A program made the position numbers and the translations under genes. The notes under the pieces are model-generated. The model saw nothing but the letters and a program-made list of their open reading frames with translations. It was not told the origin of the DNA and ran no database searches. A stretch of DNA of 64,000 nucleotides, taken from NCBI RefSeq assembly GCF_002105535.1, contig NZ_CP015848.1, forward strand, positions 434,001 to 498,000, written 5' to 3'. Shown piece after piece: positions 22,980 through 31,664 of this stretch (its first letter is position 1; each line of letters opens with the position of its first letter). The DNA is from Magnetospirillum sp. ME-1 (GTDB taxonomy: Bacteria; Pseudomonadota; Alphaproteobacteria; Rhodospirillales; Magnetospirillaceae).

Positions 22980-23015
22980 ATGGCCGAGATGAGCCCCCTG
23001 CGTCGCCGCACGATC
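22980..23015 (+). pseudogene. 5' relic of a tyrosine-recombinase gene
   Basis: AGGAGG (22968-22973) and an ATG at 22980 are followed by codons for MAEMSPLRRRTI. This is the characteristic N-terminus of a common bacterial tyrosine-recombinase/integrase family ('MSPLRRRMIEDMT...'). The similarity stops after 12 codons, where sequence homologous to the region upstream of the PAS gene (26140) begins. The gene was apparently cut off by insertion of the accessory block. Confidence 0.5.
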
Positions 23016-23266
23016 CTTATCGAAATTCATAAACGGATGGGATGCCTTTATAGCAATCGGTTAGCATTCATTTATTCATTCAGTATGCTCATCAGGCCGC
23101 GTTCACCATCCATTCAATCTGGAAGAGGCGTCGGAGATGACGGGTGACCTACGTAAACGATGTGTTTTTGACGGTCAGCGGCTATACCGAATCCGAATTG
23201 TCACAGCAGTCTGAAAATCTTAGCCGCGAGGTTGATGGCTTTATCGCCCGAATTGGCGGGCGGTAA
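23016..23266 (+). pseudogene. Collapsed second copy of the PAS-MCP gene pair
   Basis: 23020-23145 matches the upstream region and start of the PAS gene (26140-26268), including CATTCAATCTGG and the ATG (23137). The gene is then cut at GGTGACC and resumes as [17 protein letters not shown] of the PAS domain. This is joined in frame, at a shared GAATT region, to the last codons of the chemoreceptor ([18 protein letters not shown], stop 23264-23266). Two deletions removed almost all of both genes. The following hemerythrin gene corresponds to the one after the intact pair. Confidence 0.85.
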
Positions 23267-23294
23267 GCGATAGAGTCCATGGAGATTTTGCTGA

Positions 23295-24674
23295 ATGACA
23301 GAAGAATGCCAGATCGCTGGATGGTCAGACGCTTTCTCTGTCGGGAATGCTGCGATTGACAGCGATCACAAGGCATTCTTTGAAATTGCCAATTTACTCA
23401 AGGGCGTCATTTTCGAGGCAGCAGAAAGCAAATTCGTAATCGAAAGTGCTTTGGCTATGCTCGAAGAATATGTCGCAGGGCACTTTCTCCGTGAAGAAAA
23501 GGCCATGGCTAAAATTGGTTTTCAACACTTTGACGATCATCGTGCAAAGCACTTTGCCTTCAATCGAAAAGTTAATGAGGTGATCAGGCTATATCGTGGC
23601 GGAAGTTTGTCAGTTGCGGAGAAACTGCACGACCTTGTACTTAAGTGGCTTGCAAGTCACATTATGAATGAAGACATGAAGTTTAAGTCATTGTTGACTG
23701 ATGACGACGTTGATCAGAGGCCGCTTGCGTATCTTGCTCTCGACGCTCTTGAGAATGAAGAGCCTGAAAAAGTAGCCGTTCCTAATGCCATTGTGCATGC
23801 CAAAGTTAAATTAGATTACTCTAAAATAACGGCATTAATTTGCGAGCCAAGCAGCACAATTCGATCTGGAATACGGTTTACACTAAATGAAATTGGAATC
23901 ACAAATATAGAGGAGTCGAATAATTTTATTGCCATTGATGAATCATGCAAAAATGGCGGCTTCCAGATTGTTGTCATGGATGCTGTGCTTGATGGGAATG
24001 ACTCGGCGTATTTCATTCGCCAAATCAGATCTTTGCAGACAAATAGCGATCCATTCGTATTGACGGTTCTTCTCCTTTCATCAAGAGATGAAGTGGCGGT
24101 TCGTAGTGCCATGTCGTCAGGAACAGATTCCGTGCTTCTTATTCCATTCTCATCAGGCCAATTACGAGATCAGATTGTTGGTCATGTAGAAAGGCGGATG
24201 CCATTTATCGTCACCCAAGATTATATTGGTCCTGAACGCCGAAATGAAAGTCGTCCTGGTTGTGCCTCGGCCCCACAAATCATAGTCCCTAATCCGGTCG
24301 AGGCGTTAGGGCGAGGCATTCCGATGGAGCAGTACGAATCCAAAAAAAATGAAGCCATTCAAGTTATCGTAAATTATCGGCTGAAAAGTCTTGCTGGAGC
24401 CATAATTTTTGAATGTAACTCTTTGGCGGCTGGCATGCGTGACGGATTAGCTACAAATGAAAGCACTTTTCGAAGCTTAACAAAGCTTGAAAATATTGCT
24501 GATGAGTTGGCGGAGAAAATTCGAAAATTCTCCGGAGCGAAATCCTATTCTGTTGAAACCTTCCGTGATAGATGTCGGGAATTGAAGGGTGGGGTGGACA
24601 AAATCACCTACGCTGATGTGGAGGAACTTTCAGTATCTGGCAAGAAGGTATCGGAAAGCTATATGTCACGCTGA
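23295..24674 (+). CDS. Hemerythrin / receiver-like / GPERR / helical multidomain protein
   Basis: The 459-aa protein begins with a bacteriohemerythrin domain (10-135) that has all seven diiron ligands: H25, H63, E67, H82, H86, H122, D127. Residues 175-300 form a receiver-like domain with a possible phospho-Asp (QIVVMDAVLDG), but the N-terminal acidic pair is reduced to one Glu (ALICEPSS). The linker FIVTQDYIGPERRNESR carries the GPERR motif shared with other genes here, and a helical C-terminal domain follows. It is probably an O2- or redox-sensing signalling protein. GGAG lies 10 bp before the ATG. Base composition is AT-richer than in the mam genes. Confidence 0.85.
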   Translation: MTEECQIAGWSDAFSVGNAAIDSDHKAFFEIANLLKGVIFEAAESKFVIESALAMLEEYVAGHFLREEKAMAKIGFQHFDDHRAKHFAFNRKVNEVIRLYRGGSLSVAEKLHDLVLKWLASHIMNEDMKFKSLLTDDDVDQRPLAYLALDALENEEPEKVAVPNAIVHAKVKLDYSKITALICEPSSTIRSGIRFTLNEIGITNIEESNNFIAIDESCKNGGFQIVVMDAVLDGNDSAYFIRQIRSLQTNSDPFVLTVLLLSSRDEVAVRSAMSSGTDSVLLIPFSSGQLRDQIVGHVERRMPFIVTQDYIGPERRNESRPGCASAPQIIVPNPVEALGRGIPMEQYESKKNEAIQVIVNYRLKSLAGAIIFECNSLAAGMRDGLATNESTFRSLTKLENIADELAEKIRKFSGAKSYSVETFRDRCRELKGGVDKITYADVEELSVSGKKVSESYMSR

Positions 24675-24828
24675 ATCGGGGGCCAGTCTCGGCATTGCTC
24701 TTTATCCAGATGACTCAACCGAGTCTATAGATTTGATTGATAAGGCGGATAGGGCGATGTACTTGGCAAAACGAACCGGTGGGGTGTGCCTCTTTCCAGA
24801 CATTTTGTGGGAAATTGAGAACTCTTGA
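24673..24828 (+). pseudogene. 3' relic of a GGDEF (diguanylate cyclase) gene
   Basis: The translated frame gives ESGASLGIALYPDDSTESID followed by LIDKADRAMYLAKRTGG, the C-terminal signature of GGDEF domains ('SIGIA.YP.D....LL..AD.AMY.AK..G'). The GGDEF active-site part and everything upstream are absent, and the fragment is fused to the end of the preceding hemerythrin gene. It ends at a normal stop (24826-24828). Not functional on its own. Confidence 0.8.
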
Positions 24829-25081
24829 GGAGGCAAATCGACGGCACATTACGCCCCACCCAATTTGGCTGAATTCGGCATTTGTTCGCTGAAAGTGGGA
24901 AATGTGCGACGGTCTTCGATATGCTTCGCCCCGGAAGCCGGTATCGTGACTTCCCTCGCCGCTGCACCGCAAAAGATCGTTGCTGCGTTAATTGTTATTT
25001 AACCCGGACTCATTCGGAGGTATTGTTTTTTTACGCCATTAGTATGGCGGTGCCCCGTGTAAGGCGGGGAAGGAGTCCGAG

Positions 25082-25294
25082 ATGTGCGACACCTTAGCCG
25101 AAGCCCCCATGGCGATCAGGGAGGCCGTAATTCCGATCCTGTATGAGATGGAATTTCCCAACATGATGGCCTGTTACGGCTACTTGCTGGAACGCGGTAC
25201 GAATCGCGGTGTGTTAACAGGCATTCGGCAATGGATAAACGAGAAATGCCATTTCTGTGATGTCTGTGGCCGACTGGAGAATCCGCCAAGTTAG
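25082..25294 (+). CDS. Small cysteine-containing protein, unknown
   Basis: The 70-aa protein starts at an ATG preceded by GGAG at 7 bp. It has a CHFCDVC motif near the C-terminus (residues 56-62), which might bind metal, and a helical N-terminus. I do not recognise it. The 253 bp upstream hold no gene. It is convergent with the Hpt-receiver gene, whose stop is only 23 bp away. Confidence 0.4.
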   Translation: MCDTLAEAPMAIREAVIPILYEMEFPNMMACYGYLLERGTNRGVLTGIRQWINEKCHFCDVCGRLENPPS

Positions 25295-25316
25295 GTGCTT
25301 GGCAGCGATCACCCGA

Positions 25317-26090
25317 CTAAATCATGAACAGGCTATCAAGGGCCTTGAACAGGTCATCCGCGAAGTTCGGGCCTTTGAAAATGACGGGAACCTTCTTCGG
25401 CAACAGCGTCAACACATCTGCGTCCCGATCCAGGCTGGTAATGACAGCGACTGCAATGTTGCGGGTTGAGGGCATGGCCGACAAGCCTATCGCGAAATCA
25501 ATTCCATCCAATCCCGGCATGACTGCCGAGATGACGATGAGGTCTGGTTTCGCCTGAACCACCATTGACAACGCCAAGACGGTATCGGGGACCACTGAGG
25601 TTCTGTAGCCACATTGGCGAAGTTCACGTTCAACGAAATGCGACTGTGCCCCATGGGGAGCAACCAGCATCACTTCGATGCGTCTGATCTCGATTTCATC
25701 CAGTGTTGAAGCAAGTTTTTGTGGGAGCCGGGAGAAATCGGGCTGGATTTCTGTGCCGCGACTACCAACCTGTTTAGATAACTCATCGATATAGGTTTCA
25801 AGATCGATCCAGATTCGCGGAGGCAGCGTTTCAGGGGCGTCCGCAAGATATTCGTCGAGCTTGTGGGCAATCGTACAGAGGGCATTCAAACCAAATCCTG
25901 CCGCCTGTCCACGCAGATACAGGGCGAGCCGCCGAAAGCTTCCAATCAATTCCGAGCGGGTGATACGGCCATGGCTGCCGTTATCCAGAACGAATTCAAG
26001 GGCACGGAGCCGCTCCATTGCATCATCGAAAAATTCGTCTCGAATTTCATCGAAAACCGCGAACTGATCGTGTCCACTTCCTCGGCTCAT
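25317..26090 (-). CDS. Hpt domain fused to pseudo-receiver
   Basis: In this 257-aa protein, residues 12-110 look like a histidine phosphotransfer domain (EFFDDAMERLRALE and the candidate phospho-His in LCTIAHKLDEYLAD). Residues 135-257 form a receiver fold (RIEVMLVAPHGAQS, DLIVISAVMPGLDGID, VIFKGPNFADD). Ser occupies the place of the usual phospho-Asp ('VISAVMPG' for 'VLDVMMPG'), so the receiver probably cannot be phosphorylated. Hpt-receiver proteins relay phosphate from hybrid kinases; the partner is unknown. It is divergent from the PAS-MCP-hemerythrin genes. Confidence 0.78.
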   Translation of the reverse strand: MSRGSGHDQFAVFDEIRDEFFDDAMERLRALEFVLDNGSHGRITRSELIGSFRRLALYLRGQAAGFGLNALCTIAHKLDEYLADAPETLPPRIWIDLETYIDELSKQVGSRGTEIQPDFSRLPQKLASTLDEIEIRRIEVMLVAPHGAQSHFVERELRQCGYRTSVVPDTVLALSMVVQAKPDLIVISAVMPGLDGIDFAIGLSAMPSTRNIAVAVITSLDRDADVLTLLPKKVPVIFKGPNFADDLFKALDSLFMI

Positions 26091-26257
26091 TGTGCCCCCA
26101 ATTTCACTATGTCTACGGCTTGTCGCCGCTCAGAACCCTATCGATATTCACAAACAGATGCGATACCTTTATGACAGTCGTTTACCATTCATTTATCCAT
26201 TCAGTATGCCCATGAAGCCGTGTTCACAATCCATTCAATCTGGGAGAGGTGTCGGAG

Positions 26258-26797
26258 ATGGCGGGTGACCGTAAAACTCCATCAGGCCGTGAGCGAACTT
26301 TTGCTCATGACGAACTGATCGTCAGTAAGACCGATCCCAAAGGAAGGCTGACCTACGTCAACGACGTGTTTTTGACAGTCAGCGGCTATGCCGAATCCGA
26401 GGTGATGGGGAAACCACATTCGGTCATACGGCACCCCGAAATGCCACGATGCGTCTTCAAACTGCTTTGGGACACCATAGCCGATGGTCGGGAGATATTC
26501 GCCTATGTGAACAACATGGCGAAGAATGGTGACAACTACTGGGTATTCGCCCATGTCACCCCGAACTTCGACGCGGCCGGTCAGATCATCGGATATCACT
26601 CCAATCGACGGGTGCCCGAGAAGGCCGCATTGGAGACGATCAAGCCGCTTTACTGTTCGCTGATGGAAGAAGAACGCCGCCATCAGGATTCAAAGGTTGG
26701 TCTTGAACGATCATGGAAAATGTTGAACGACGCCGTAGCAACGGCGGGATTCGATAGCTATGACCGTTTCATCTTCACCATTACGCCAGAAAATTGA
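26258..26797 (+). CDS. Aer-like PAS-domain protein
   Basis: The 179-aa soluble protein has a single PAS domain of the Aer aerotaxis type: [40 protein letters not shown] and [16 protein letters not shown]. In Aer this domain binds FAD and senses redox or oxygen. The HAMP and signalling parts of Aer are missing, but the next gene is a chemoreceptor starting 15 bp later. The two together therefore resemble a split Aer. ATG 26258 follows GGAGAGG at 8 bp. Confidence 0.88.
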   Translation: MAGDRKTPSGRERTFAHDELIVSKTDPKGRLTYVNDVFLTVSGYAESEVMGKPHSVIRHPEMPRCVFKLLWDTIADGREIFAYVNNMAKNGDNYWVFAHVTPNFDAAGQIIGYHSNRRVPEKAALETIKPLYCSLMEEERRHQDSKVGLERSWKMLNDAVATAGFDSYDRFIFTITPEN

Positions 26798-26811
26798 TCA
26801 GAGGCAGCCAC

Positions 26812-28122
26812 ATGGAAACGACCCTCGGCTCATATGCCCGAACCTTATCCCTTGGGATGCTGGTTCCTTCGGCGATCTGCTTACTGGCGGGAACATTCGG
26901 GCTGCTTGGTGGTTCGAGCATCGCCCTTTGGGTCGTGATCGCGGTATCCCTGCTTGGCGTTGTCGGAGGCGTCAAGATCGGTGGTTCTGCTCGACGAATG
27001 GCAGGTGATCTGTCCACTGCGATCCACGTGCTCAGCCGGTCCGCCAGTGGTGATCTCAACGCTCGGATTCTGGACGTTCGAGGCAGCGATGGCATTGGAG
27101 CCTTGCAACACAGCATCAACCGTTTGCTGGACCTCGCTGAAGCCTTTGGAAAAGAGGCGTTTGCCGCCGTCGAGTCCGCCAATCATGGTCGGTATTACCG
27201 CCGGATCATCACCACGGGTTTGCGTGGCGATTTCGTTCTGTACGCCAAGACCATCAATCAAGCTTTGAAGCGAATGGAAGCCAGAGACGCAGAGTTCATC
27301 GCCTTTGCCAACAATCAGGTAAAGCCGGTCGTGAACGCCGTGGCTGCCGCAGCGACAGAATTGGAAGCATCTTCGGGGGCCATGTCGGCACAGTCCACCG
27401 ACACCAGCCACCAAGCCATGACGGTTGCCGCAGCGGCAGAACAAGCCTCGGTCAACGTCCAGGCCGTGGCCTCTGCCGTGGAGGAGTTCTCCGCCTCCAT
27501 TAAGGAGATCAGTGCCCAGGTCCACCGTGCTGCCGCCGTAGCCTCCGAAGCAGCCGGTGTCGCGTCTCGTACCGATACGACGGTCCATGGCCTCAATGAG
27601 GCCGCCGAACGAATTGGTGCCATTGTCAGCTTGATCAATGACATTGCCGCCCAAACCAATCTTCTGGCTCTCAATGCCACAATCGAAGCGGCTCGTGCCG
27701 GTGATGCCGGGAAGGGCTTTGCCGTGGTGGCGAATGAGGTCAAAAACTTAGCGAACCAAACGGCCAGAGCAACCGAAGACATCACCTCCCAGGTGGCACA
27801 TATCCAGCAGGTCGCCGCCGAAGCTATCCAGGCGATTGATGAAATCACTCGAACCGTATCCCAGATCGAGGAAACATCCTCCGCCGTGGCCGGTGCCGTG
27901 GAAGAGCAAAATGCGGTCACCTTGGAAATCGCACGTAATGTCGCGGAAGCTGCAACCGGAACGTCCGCAGTATCCTCAGCGATCATCACGGTTCAAGCGA
28001 CTGCCGCTGAAGCTACCGAATCCGCTGGTCAGGTTGCTGATGCTGCATCAGAATTGTCACGGCAGTCTGAAAATCTTAGCCGCGAGGTTGATGGCTTTAT
28101 CGCCCGAATTGGCGGGCGGTAA
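26812..28122 (+). CDS. Methyl-accepting chemotaxis protein (Aer-type partner)
   Basis: The 436-aa receptor has two closely spaced N-terminal hydrophobic segments (about 10-55: [17 protein letters not shown] and [16 protein letters not shown]) and no large periplasmic domain. A cytoplasmic linker follows, then a methyl-accepting signalling domain with the conserved hairpin tip [20 protein letters not shown] and [20 protein letters not shown]. It presumably receives the signal from the PAS protein encoded just upstream. ATG 26812 follows AGAGG. Its last 60 bp recur at 23200-23266 in the collapsed copy. Confidence 0.9.
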   Translation: METTLGSYARTLSLGMLVPSAICLLAGTFGLLGGSSIALWVVIAVSLLGVVGGVKIGGSARRMAGDLSTAIHVLSRSASGDLNARILDVRGSDGIGALQHSINRLLDLAEAFGKEAFAAVESANHGRYYRRIITTGLRGDFVLYAKTINQALKRMEARDAEFIAFANNQVKPVVNAVAAAATELEASSGAMSAQSTDTSHQAMTVAAAAEQASVNVQAVASAVEEFSASIKEISAQVHRAAAVASEAAGVASRTDTTVHGLNEAAERIGAIVSLINDIAAQTNLLALNATIEAARAGDAGKGFAVVANEVKNLANQTARATEDITSQVAHIQQVAAEAIQAIDEITRTVSQIEETSSAVAGAVEEQNAVTLEIARNVAEAATGTSAVSSAIITVQATAAEATESAGQVADAASELSRQSENLSREVDGFIARIGGR

Positions 28123-28144
28123 ACGATTTTGGTTTTCAATGTGA

Positions 28145-28660
28145 ATGGGTATTTCTATGCCAAGTGAACAAGCCAATGAACCGGGTATAGCCGTAAATAG
28201 ATCGAACATTTCAATTTTTGAATTTTCACCAGAAATGTCTGTTGGAAATGAAACAATTGATGCAGATCACAAGGCATTCTTCGAGCTTGCAAAATTACTA
28301 CACGGTACCTTGAGTGGCGGCGAACGAGGCGTGATCGTATTAAGCTCATTGGCGATTCTTGAAGAGTATGTCGATGGTCATTTCCTTCGCGAAGAAAAAG
28401 CTATGCGTAAGGTCAGTTATTCGAATTTTGCTGAACATCGCCTCAAGCACAATCAATTCCGTGCCCGGATCAAGGCGATTTCAGAGGTTTTCCAGCAAGG
28501 CATTACATCCGCAGCCGATGACCTTCCGCCCTTGGTTGTCCACTGGCTACGCAGCCACATTGCAAATGAAGACCAGAGATATAAACGTTGGATAAATAAT
28601 TCCGCTGTTGATAATCGCCCGCTGGTCTATCTGGCGATGGAAGCCGAGCATGAAACCTAA
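28145..28660 (+). CDS. Bacteriohemerythrin
   Basis: The 171-aa single-domain hemerythrin has all seven diiron ligands: H42 (DADHKAFF), H79 and E83 (HFLREEKAM), H98 and H102 (EHRLKH), H138 and D143 (SHIANED). Such proteins bind O2 reversibly and serve in oxygen sensing, storage or delivery. The domain is close to that of the protein at 23295. It follows the chemoreceptor by 22 bp, suggesting one operon for oxygen-directed behaviour. ATG 28157 is an alternative start. Confidence 0.9.
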   Translation: MGISMPSEQANEPGIAVNRSNISIFEFSPEMSVGNETIDADHKAFFELAKLLHGTLSGGERGVIVLSSLAILEEYVDGHFLREEKAMRKVSYSNFAEHRLKHNQFRARIKAISEVFQQGITSAADDLPPLVVHWLRSHIANEDQRYKRWINNSAVDNRPLVYLAMEAEHET

Positions 28661-28677
28661 AAGTAAAGGAAATGTGG

Positions 28678-29529
28678 ATGCTTGAGCTAACCGACGACCT
28701 TCGCATCGGGCACCCCATCATTGATGCTGATCATCAACGTCTTATAGACATTATTAATGAATTCAACGACCACTCGGCGTCGCTAAACAATGAAAAGTTG
28801 ATGCATGAAACTCTTAAGGCATTGCTTTCTTATGGCCGGGAGCATTTTGCCAGGGAAGAGAAGATTCAGCGGGAGTGCATGTATCCCTACCACAATATGC
28901 ATTTTCATGAGCACAAGGCCCTGTTGGAGCAGGTTCAGGACATTGCCAGGACATATTTTATCGCAAAAACACGGCCACTTAATGAGCGATCGATTTCGGA
29001 ATTAAACGAGTTTCTAAAGACTTGGCTTATTGGACATGTGAAAAAGTTTGATACAAATTTGCGGGAGTGGGTGGCCCCTTCAAATGAATGCCTGGAACCT
29101 GACGGTGAGCAGAAATTGTTCCGCCTGCCGTGTTCGGACGTGGCGGCACTCGTAATTGATGACGATGCAACAAGCAGAACATTGTTGGTTAAGTTGTTAT
29201 CTGTGATGGGGGCTTCCGTCGTGCTTGAGGCGTCCAATGCAATTGAAGGGCTTCAATTGGCATTCAGTGATCCTGTCCCGGATATCATAATAACGGACCT
29301 GAATATGGAGCCAATGGACGGATTTTCCGTTGTTGCCGCGGTTAGAGCAAGTCAGAAAGAATATATTTCTTGTATTCCAGTTATTATATTTTCAGCTACG
29401 GATGACAACGATCTAATGGCAAAGTCGATGGCTATTGGTGCAACAGGGGCATTTAAGAAGCCATTTAATCCAAGAGATTTATCGAAGTTCTTGTTCCATG
29501 TTCTAAAAAAGCGGCCCGATAAATCGTAG
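28678..29529 (+). CDS. Hemerythrin-receiver response regulator
   Basis: This 283-aa protein combines an N-terminal hemerythrin (1-135; H19, H56, E60, H75, H79, H120, D125) with a complete C-terminal receiver (155-283). The receiver has the acidic pocket VIDDDATSRT, phospho-Asp in IIITDLNMEPMDG, and the conserved Thr/Ser and Lys positions (IIFSATDD, AFKKPFNP). It joins O2 binding to phosphorelay. AAAGGA (28665-28670) supports ATG 28678; ATG 28672 is also in frame. The hemerythrin resembles the one at 31136 (both contain EEKIQRECMYPY). Confidence 0.9.
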   Translation: MLELTDDLRIGHPIIDADHQRLIDIINEFNDHSASLNNEKLMHETLKALLSYGREHFAREEKIQRECMYPYHNMHFHEHKALLEQVQDIARTYFIAKTRPLNERSISELNEFLKTWLIGHVKKFDTNLREWVAPSNECLEPDGEQKLFRLPCSDVAALVIDDDATSRTLLVKLLSVMGASVVLEASNAIEGLQLAFSDPVPDIIITDLNMEPMDGFSVVAAVRASQKEYISCIPVIIFSATDDNDLMAKSMAIGATGAFKKPFNPRDLSKFLFHVLKKRPDKS

Positions 29530-29542
29530 CTGGACGCCGCAT

Positions 29543-31105
29543 ATGGCAATCGTAGCCTCGTCCTCATTTGACGTTAATGCACTCGTCGCCATCGAAAATG
29601 CCGCGACAAGAAAGCTTATTGTTTCTGTGATGCGTGAGTGTGGCTTTGTCGTTCAGGAAGAAACAAAAGACATTAGTCACACGATGCTGCACCTTGAGCA
29701 TGGAAACGCATCAAACATAAATATCATCCTGTGCGATAAGCTTGGTGGAACTGGGCATCTAAAGGTTTTGAAGCATGTCCGCTGGGGAGAAGGGCCCCCC
29801 CCTCAATCCCTTCCCGTAATCGCCCTGGATAACCAGTGGACCGCCGATGAGCTAATCGCGGCAAGAGACGGGGGCATATCCGCTTCGCTCACCCTACCCA
29901 TAACCCGACATTCGCTTCAAATGGCGATCACGGCTGCAATGACTACGCAGAAGGCTTTTATTTCTTCTCCGGCCTTCCATGGGCCGGACAGACGCTCGGC
30001 GATTATGAAGGGCTACAAAGGGCCGTTTAGACGGGCGGATGATACCCTGACCCGCCGTCAAGAAGGCTCCCCTGTGATTGCTCCTTCCGCAGATCAGCGG
30101 CAGGTCAAGCCGCGAGGTAAGCCCCGAGAGGCAATAGCCCCTTCATCTTCGGTCGATATGAAGGCTGAAATTGGTTGGTCTACGGCGATTGCCACTGGCC
30201 GGGACGACATCGATGATCAACACCGCAAAATTATCGATTTCCTGAAAATACTCGGGGCAACTTCAAGTGCGGAGTATGAAAATAAGGCCGTCGATGACGT
30301 CATCGATGGGCTTTCAGATTATGTGAAAATGCATTTTAAGCACGAAGAGTCTCTCATGGACTCCTTTGATTATGATGAAAGAGATAAGCACAAACGTATT
30401 CATGCGGGCTTCGTTGAGAAGCTTGACGGAATCAATCGCGATGACCTTCATAATGGCAGCGGAAGTGAGAAACTATTCTTTATAATATATAATTGGCTTG
30501 TCACGCATATTGTTAGCATTGACCGCATCATGATCGCCAAGATGAATGGCGAATATGATGATGGCATTGGCAGCGAGACTGTACACAAGCAAACTGGCAT
30601 CGTGATAGAAAATGCGTATGAGTTAGCGGCAAGAATTATGAACGTCAACCTCCAGACAAGCTCAACGACAGATGATAGTCATAAAAAAAGGATACTGTAT
30701 GATATTTCGACATCAACAGAGAGATTGATTAACCTTATGGAGCTTGCGGATTCTCGTGTACAGGTGAGCGGATGCTCTAATTTTCAGCTTAAACGACTGG
30801 GCGAGATACGGCATGCACTGACGAAAAGTGCGGATTCTCTGGCCGTGACGGCTGCAAAAAAAATTGTACGGCTTTGCAGTGATATTTTGTCCGGCAAGCA
30901 GGGCATTCCCCTTGGGATCGGGGATATCTTGCGGCGACAAATGGGCCGGGTGGCAAGCTTGGCTGCGGTAATCGGTGGATTGGACGCTATGAGTTCCACC
31001 GCAAAATCAGCAGCCATCGAGGCAAATGAGTTGGCCGGGAAAATCTTGGAAATGGAACTCGGATCAGCCGCGTCTTTGCAGGACTTTGATATTGTCGAAA
31101 AATAG
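29543..31105 (+). CDS. Pseudo-receiver / GPDRR / hemerythrin / helical-domain protein
   Basis: The 520-aa protein starts with a receiver-like domain (10-135; NIILCDKLGGTGHLK at the phospho-Asp strand). A linker with paired GP-x-RR motifs follows (FHGPDRRSAIMKGYKGPFRR), then a hemerythrin (208-335; DDQHRKI, HFKHEESLM, DKHKRIH, THIVSIDRI, all ligands present). The C-terminal helical domain carries RLINLMELAD. The same linker and C-terminal domain occur at 40271, 42795 and 44352. It lies 13 bp after the hemerythrin-receiver gene, same operon. Confidence 0.82.
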   Translation: MAIVASSSFDVNALVAIENAATRKLIVSVMRECGFVVQEETKDISHTMLHLEHGNASNINIILCDKLGGTGHLKVLKHVRWGEGPPPQSLPVIALDNQWTADELIAARDGGISASLTLPITRHSLQMAITAAMTTQKAFISSPAFHGPDRRSAIMKGYKGPFRRADDTLTRRQEGSPVIAPSADQRQVKPRGKPREAIAPSSSVDMKAEIGWSTAIATGRDDIDDQHRKIIDFLKILGATSSAEYENKAVDDVIDGLSDYVKMHFKHEESLMDSFDYDERDKHKRIHAGFVEKLDGINRDDLHNGSGSEKLFFIIYNWLVTHIVSIDRIMIAKMNGEYDDGIGSETVHKQTGIVIENAYELAARIMNVNLQTSSTTDDSHKKRILYDISTSTERLINLMELADSRVQVSGCSNFQLKRLGEIRHALTKSADSLAVTAAKKIVRLCSDILSGKQGIPLGIGDILRRQMGRVASLAAVIGGLDAMSSTAKSAAIEANELAGKILEMELGSAASLQDFDIVEK

Positions 31106-31135
31106 CGAAACAGCAACGCCAGCCTTCGAGATGCC

Positions 31136-31576
31136 CTAATTACCCTTTGGGCAAACCCAGTCTCTGTAGTTCATGTCAAACTTCATAATATGATTAAACA
31201 GCCACATTCTTAAAAATTCGCTCATTTCGTTAAGTGATTGACGGTTGACCTTCCTCGACTTCGTGATGAAATAGGCTGATGCCATTTCCTCAAGCTGAGT
31301 CTTCAAAACGCGATGTTCTCTGGCGTGCATGTCGAAATATGGATACATGCACTCTCTTTGTATTTTTTCTTCTCTCTCAAAGTGCTCATGTGTGTAGGCG
31401 ATTAGCTGCTTCAGCGTCACATGCATCGCAGCTTCATTCTGCCCATTAACCTCCCCCTCTAATGTTTCGCATATTTTCGCAGTTACCAAGAATTGATTTA
31501 TTATGCTGATGAGCTTCTTATGATCGGCGTCAATAATCGGGTGTCCGATCATCATATCTTGCGTGAGCTTGAGCAT
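31136..31576 (-). CDS. Bacteriohemerythrin
   Basis: The 146-aa single-domain hemerythrin has diiron ligands in DADHKKL, HFEREEKI, MHAREHRVL and NHIMKFDMNY, all seven present. It is closest to the hemerythrin half of the protein at 28678. ATG 31576 is preferred because GAGGA lies just upstream; the frame is open to 31597. It is convergent with the operon ending at 31105 and downstream of a CheY-like gene on the same strand. Confidence 0.88.
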   Translation of the reverse strand: MLKLTQDMMIGHPIIDADHKKLISIINQFLVTAKICETLEGEVNGQNEAAMHVTLKQLIAYTHEHFEREEKIQRECMYPYFDMHAREHRVLKTQLEEMASAYFITKSRKVNRQSLNEMSEFLRMWLFNHIMKFDMNYRDWVCPKGN

Positions 31577-31643
31577 ATCGTCCTCGCTGCCGATCAAGCC
31601 GACATTCGCTGCGGTGTTCTATGCCCTACAGTCTTTTCGATCA

Positions 31644-31664
31644 CTTCCCTTTTTAAAGGGGAAG
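31644..31664 (-). terminator. Hairpin downstream of CheY-like gene
   Basis: CTTCCCTTT and AAGGGGAAG form a short near-perfect stem directly after the stop codon (31665-31667) of the minus-strand receiver gene. A T-rich run is incorporated, so it may act as a terminator. Confidence 0.45.

Noticed and set aside
24829-25081. Possible transposase remnant between the GGDEF relic and the small Cys protein
   Set aside because: No frame gave a recognisable transposase motif, and no inverted repeats were found.
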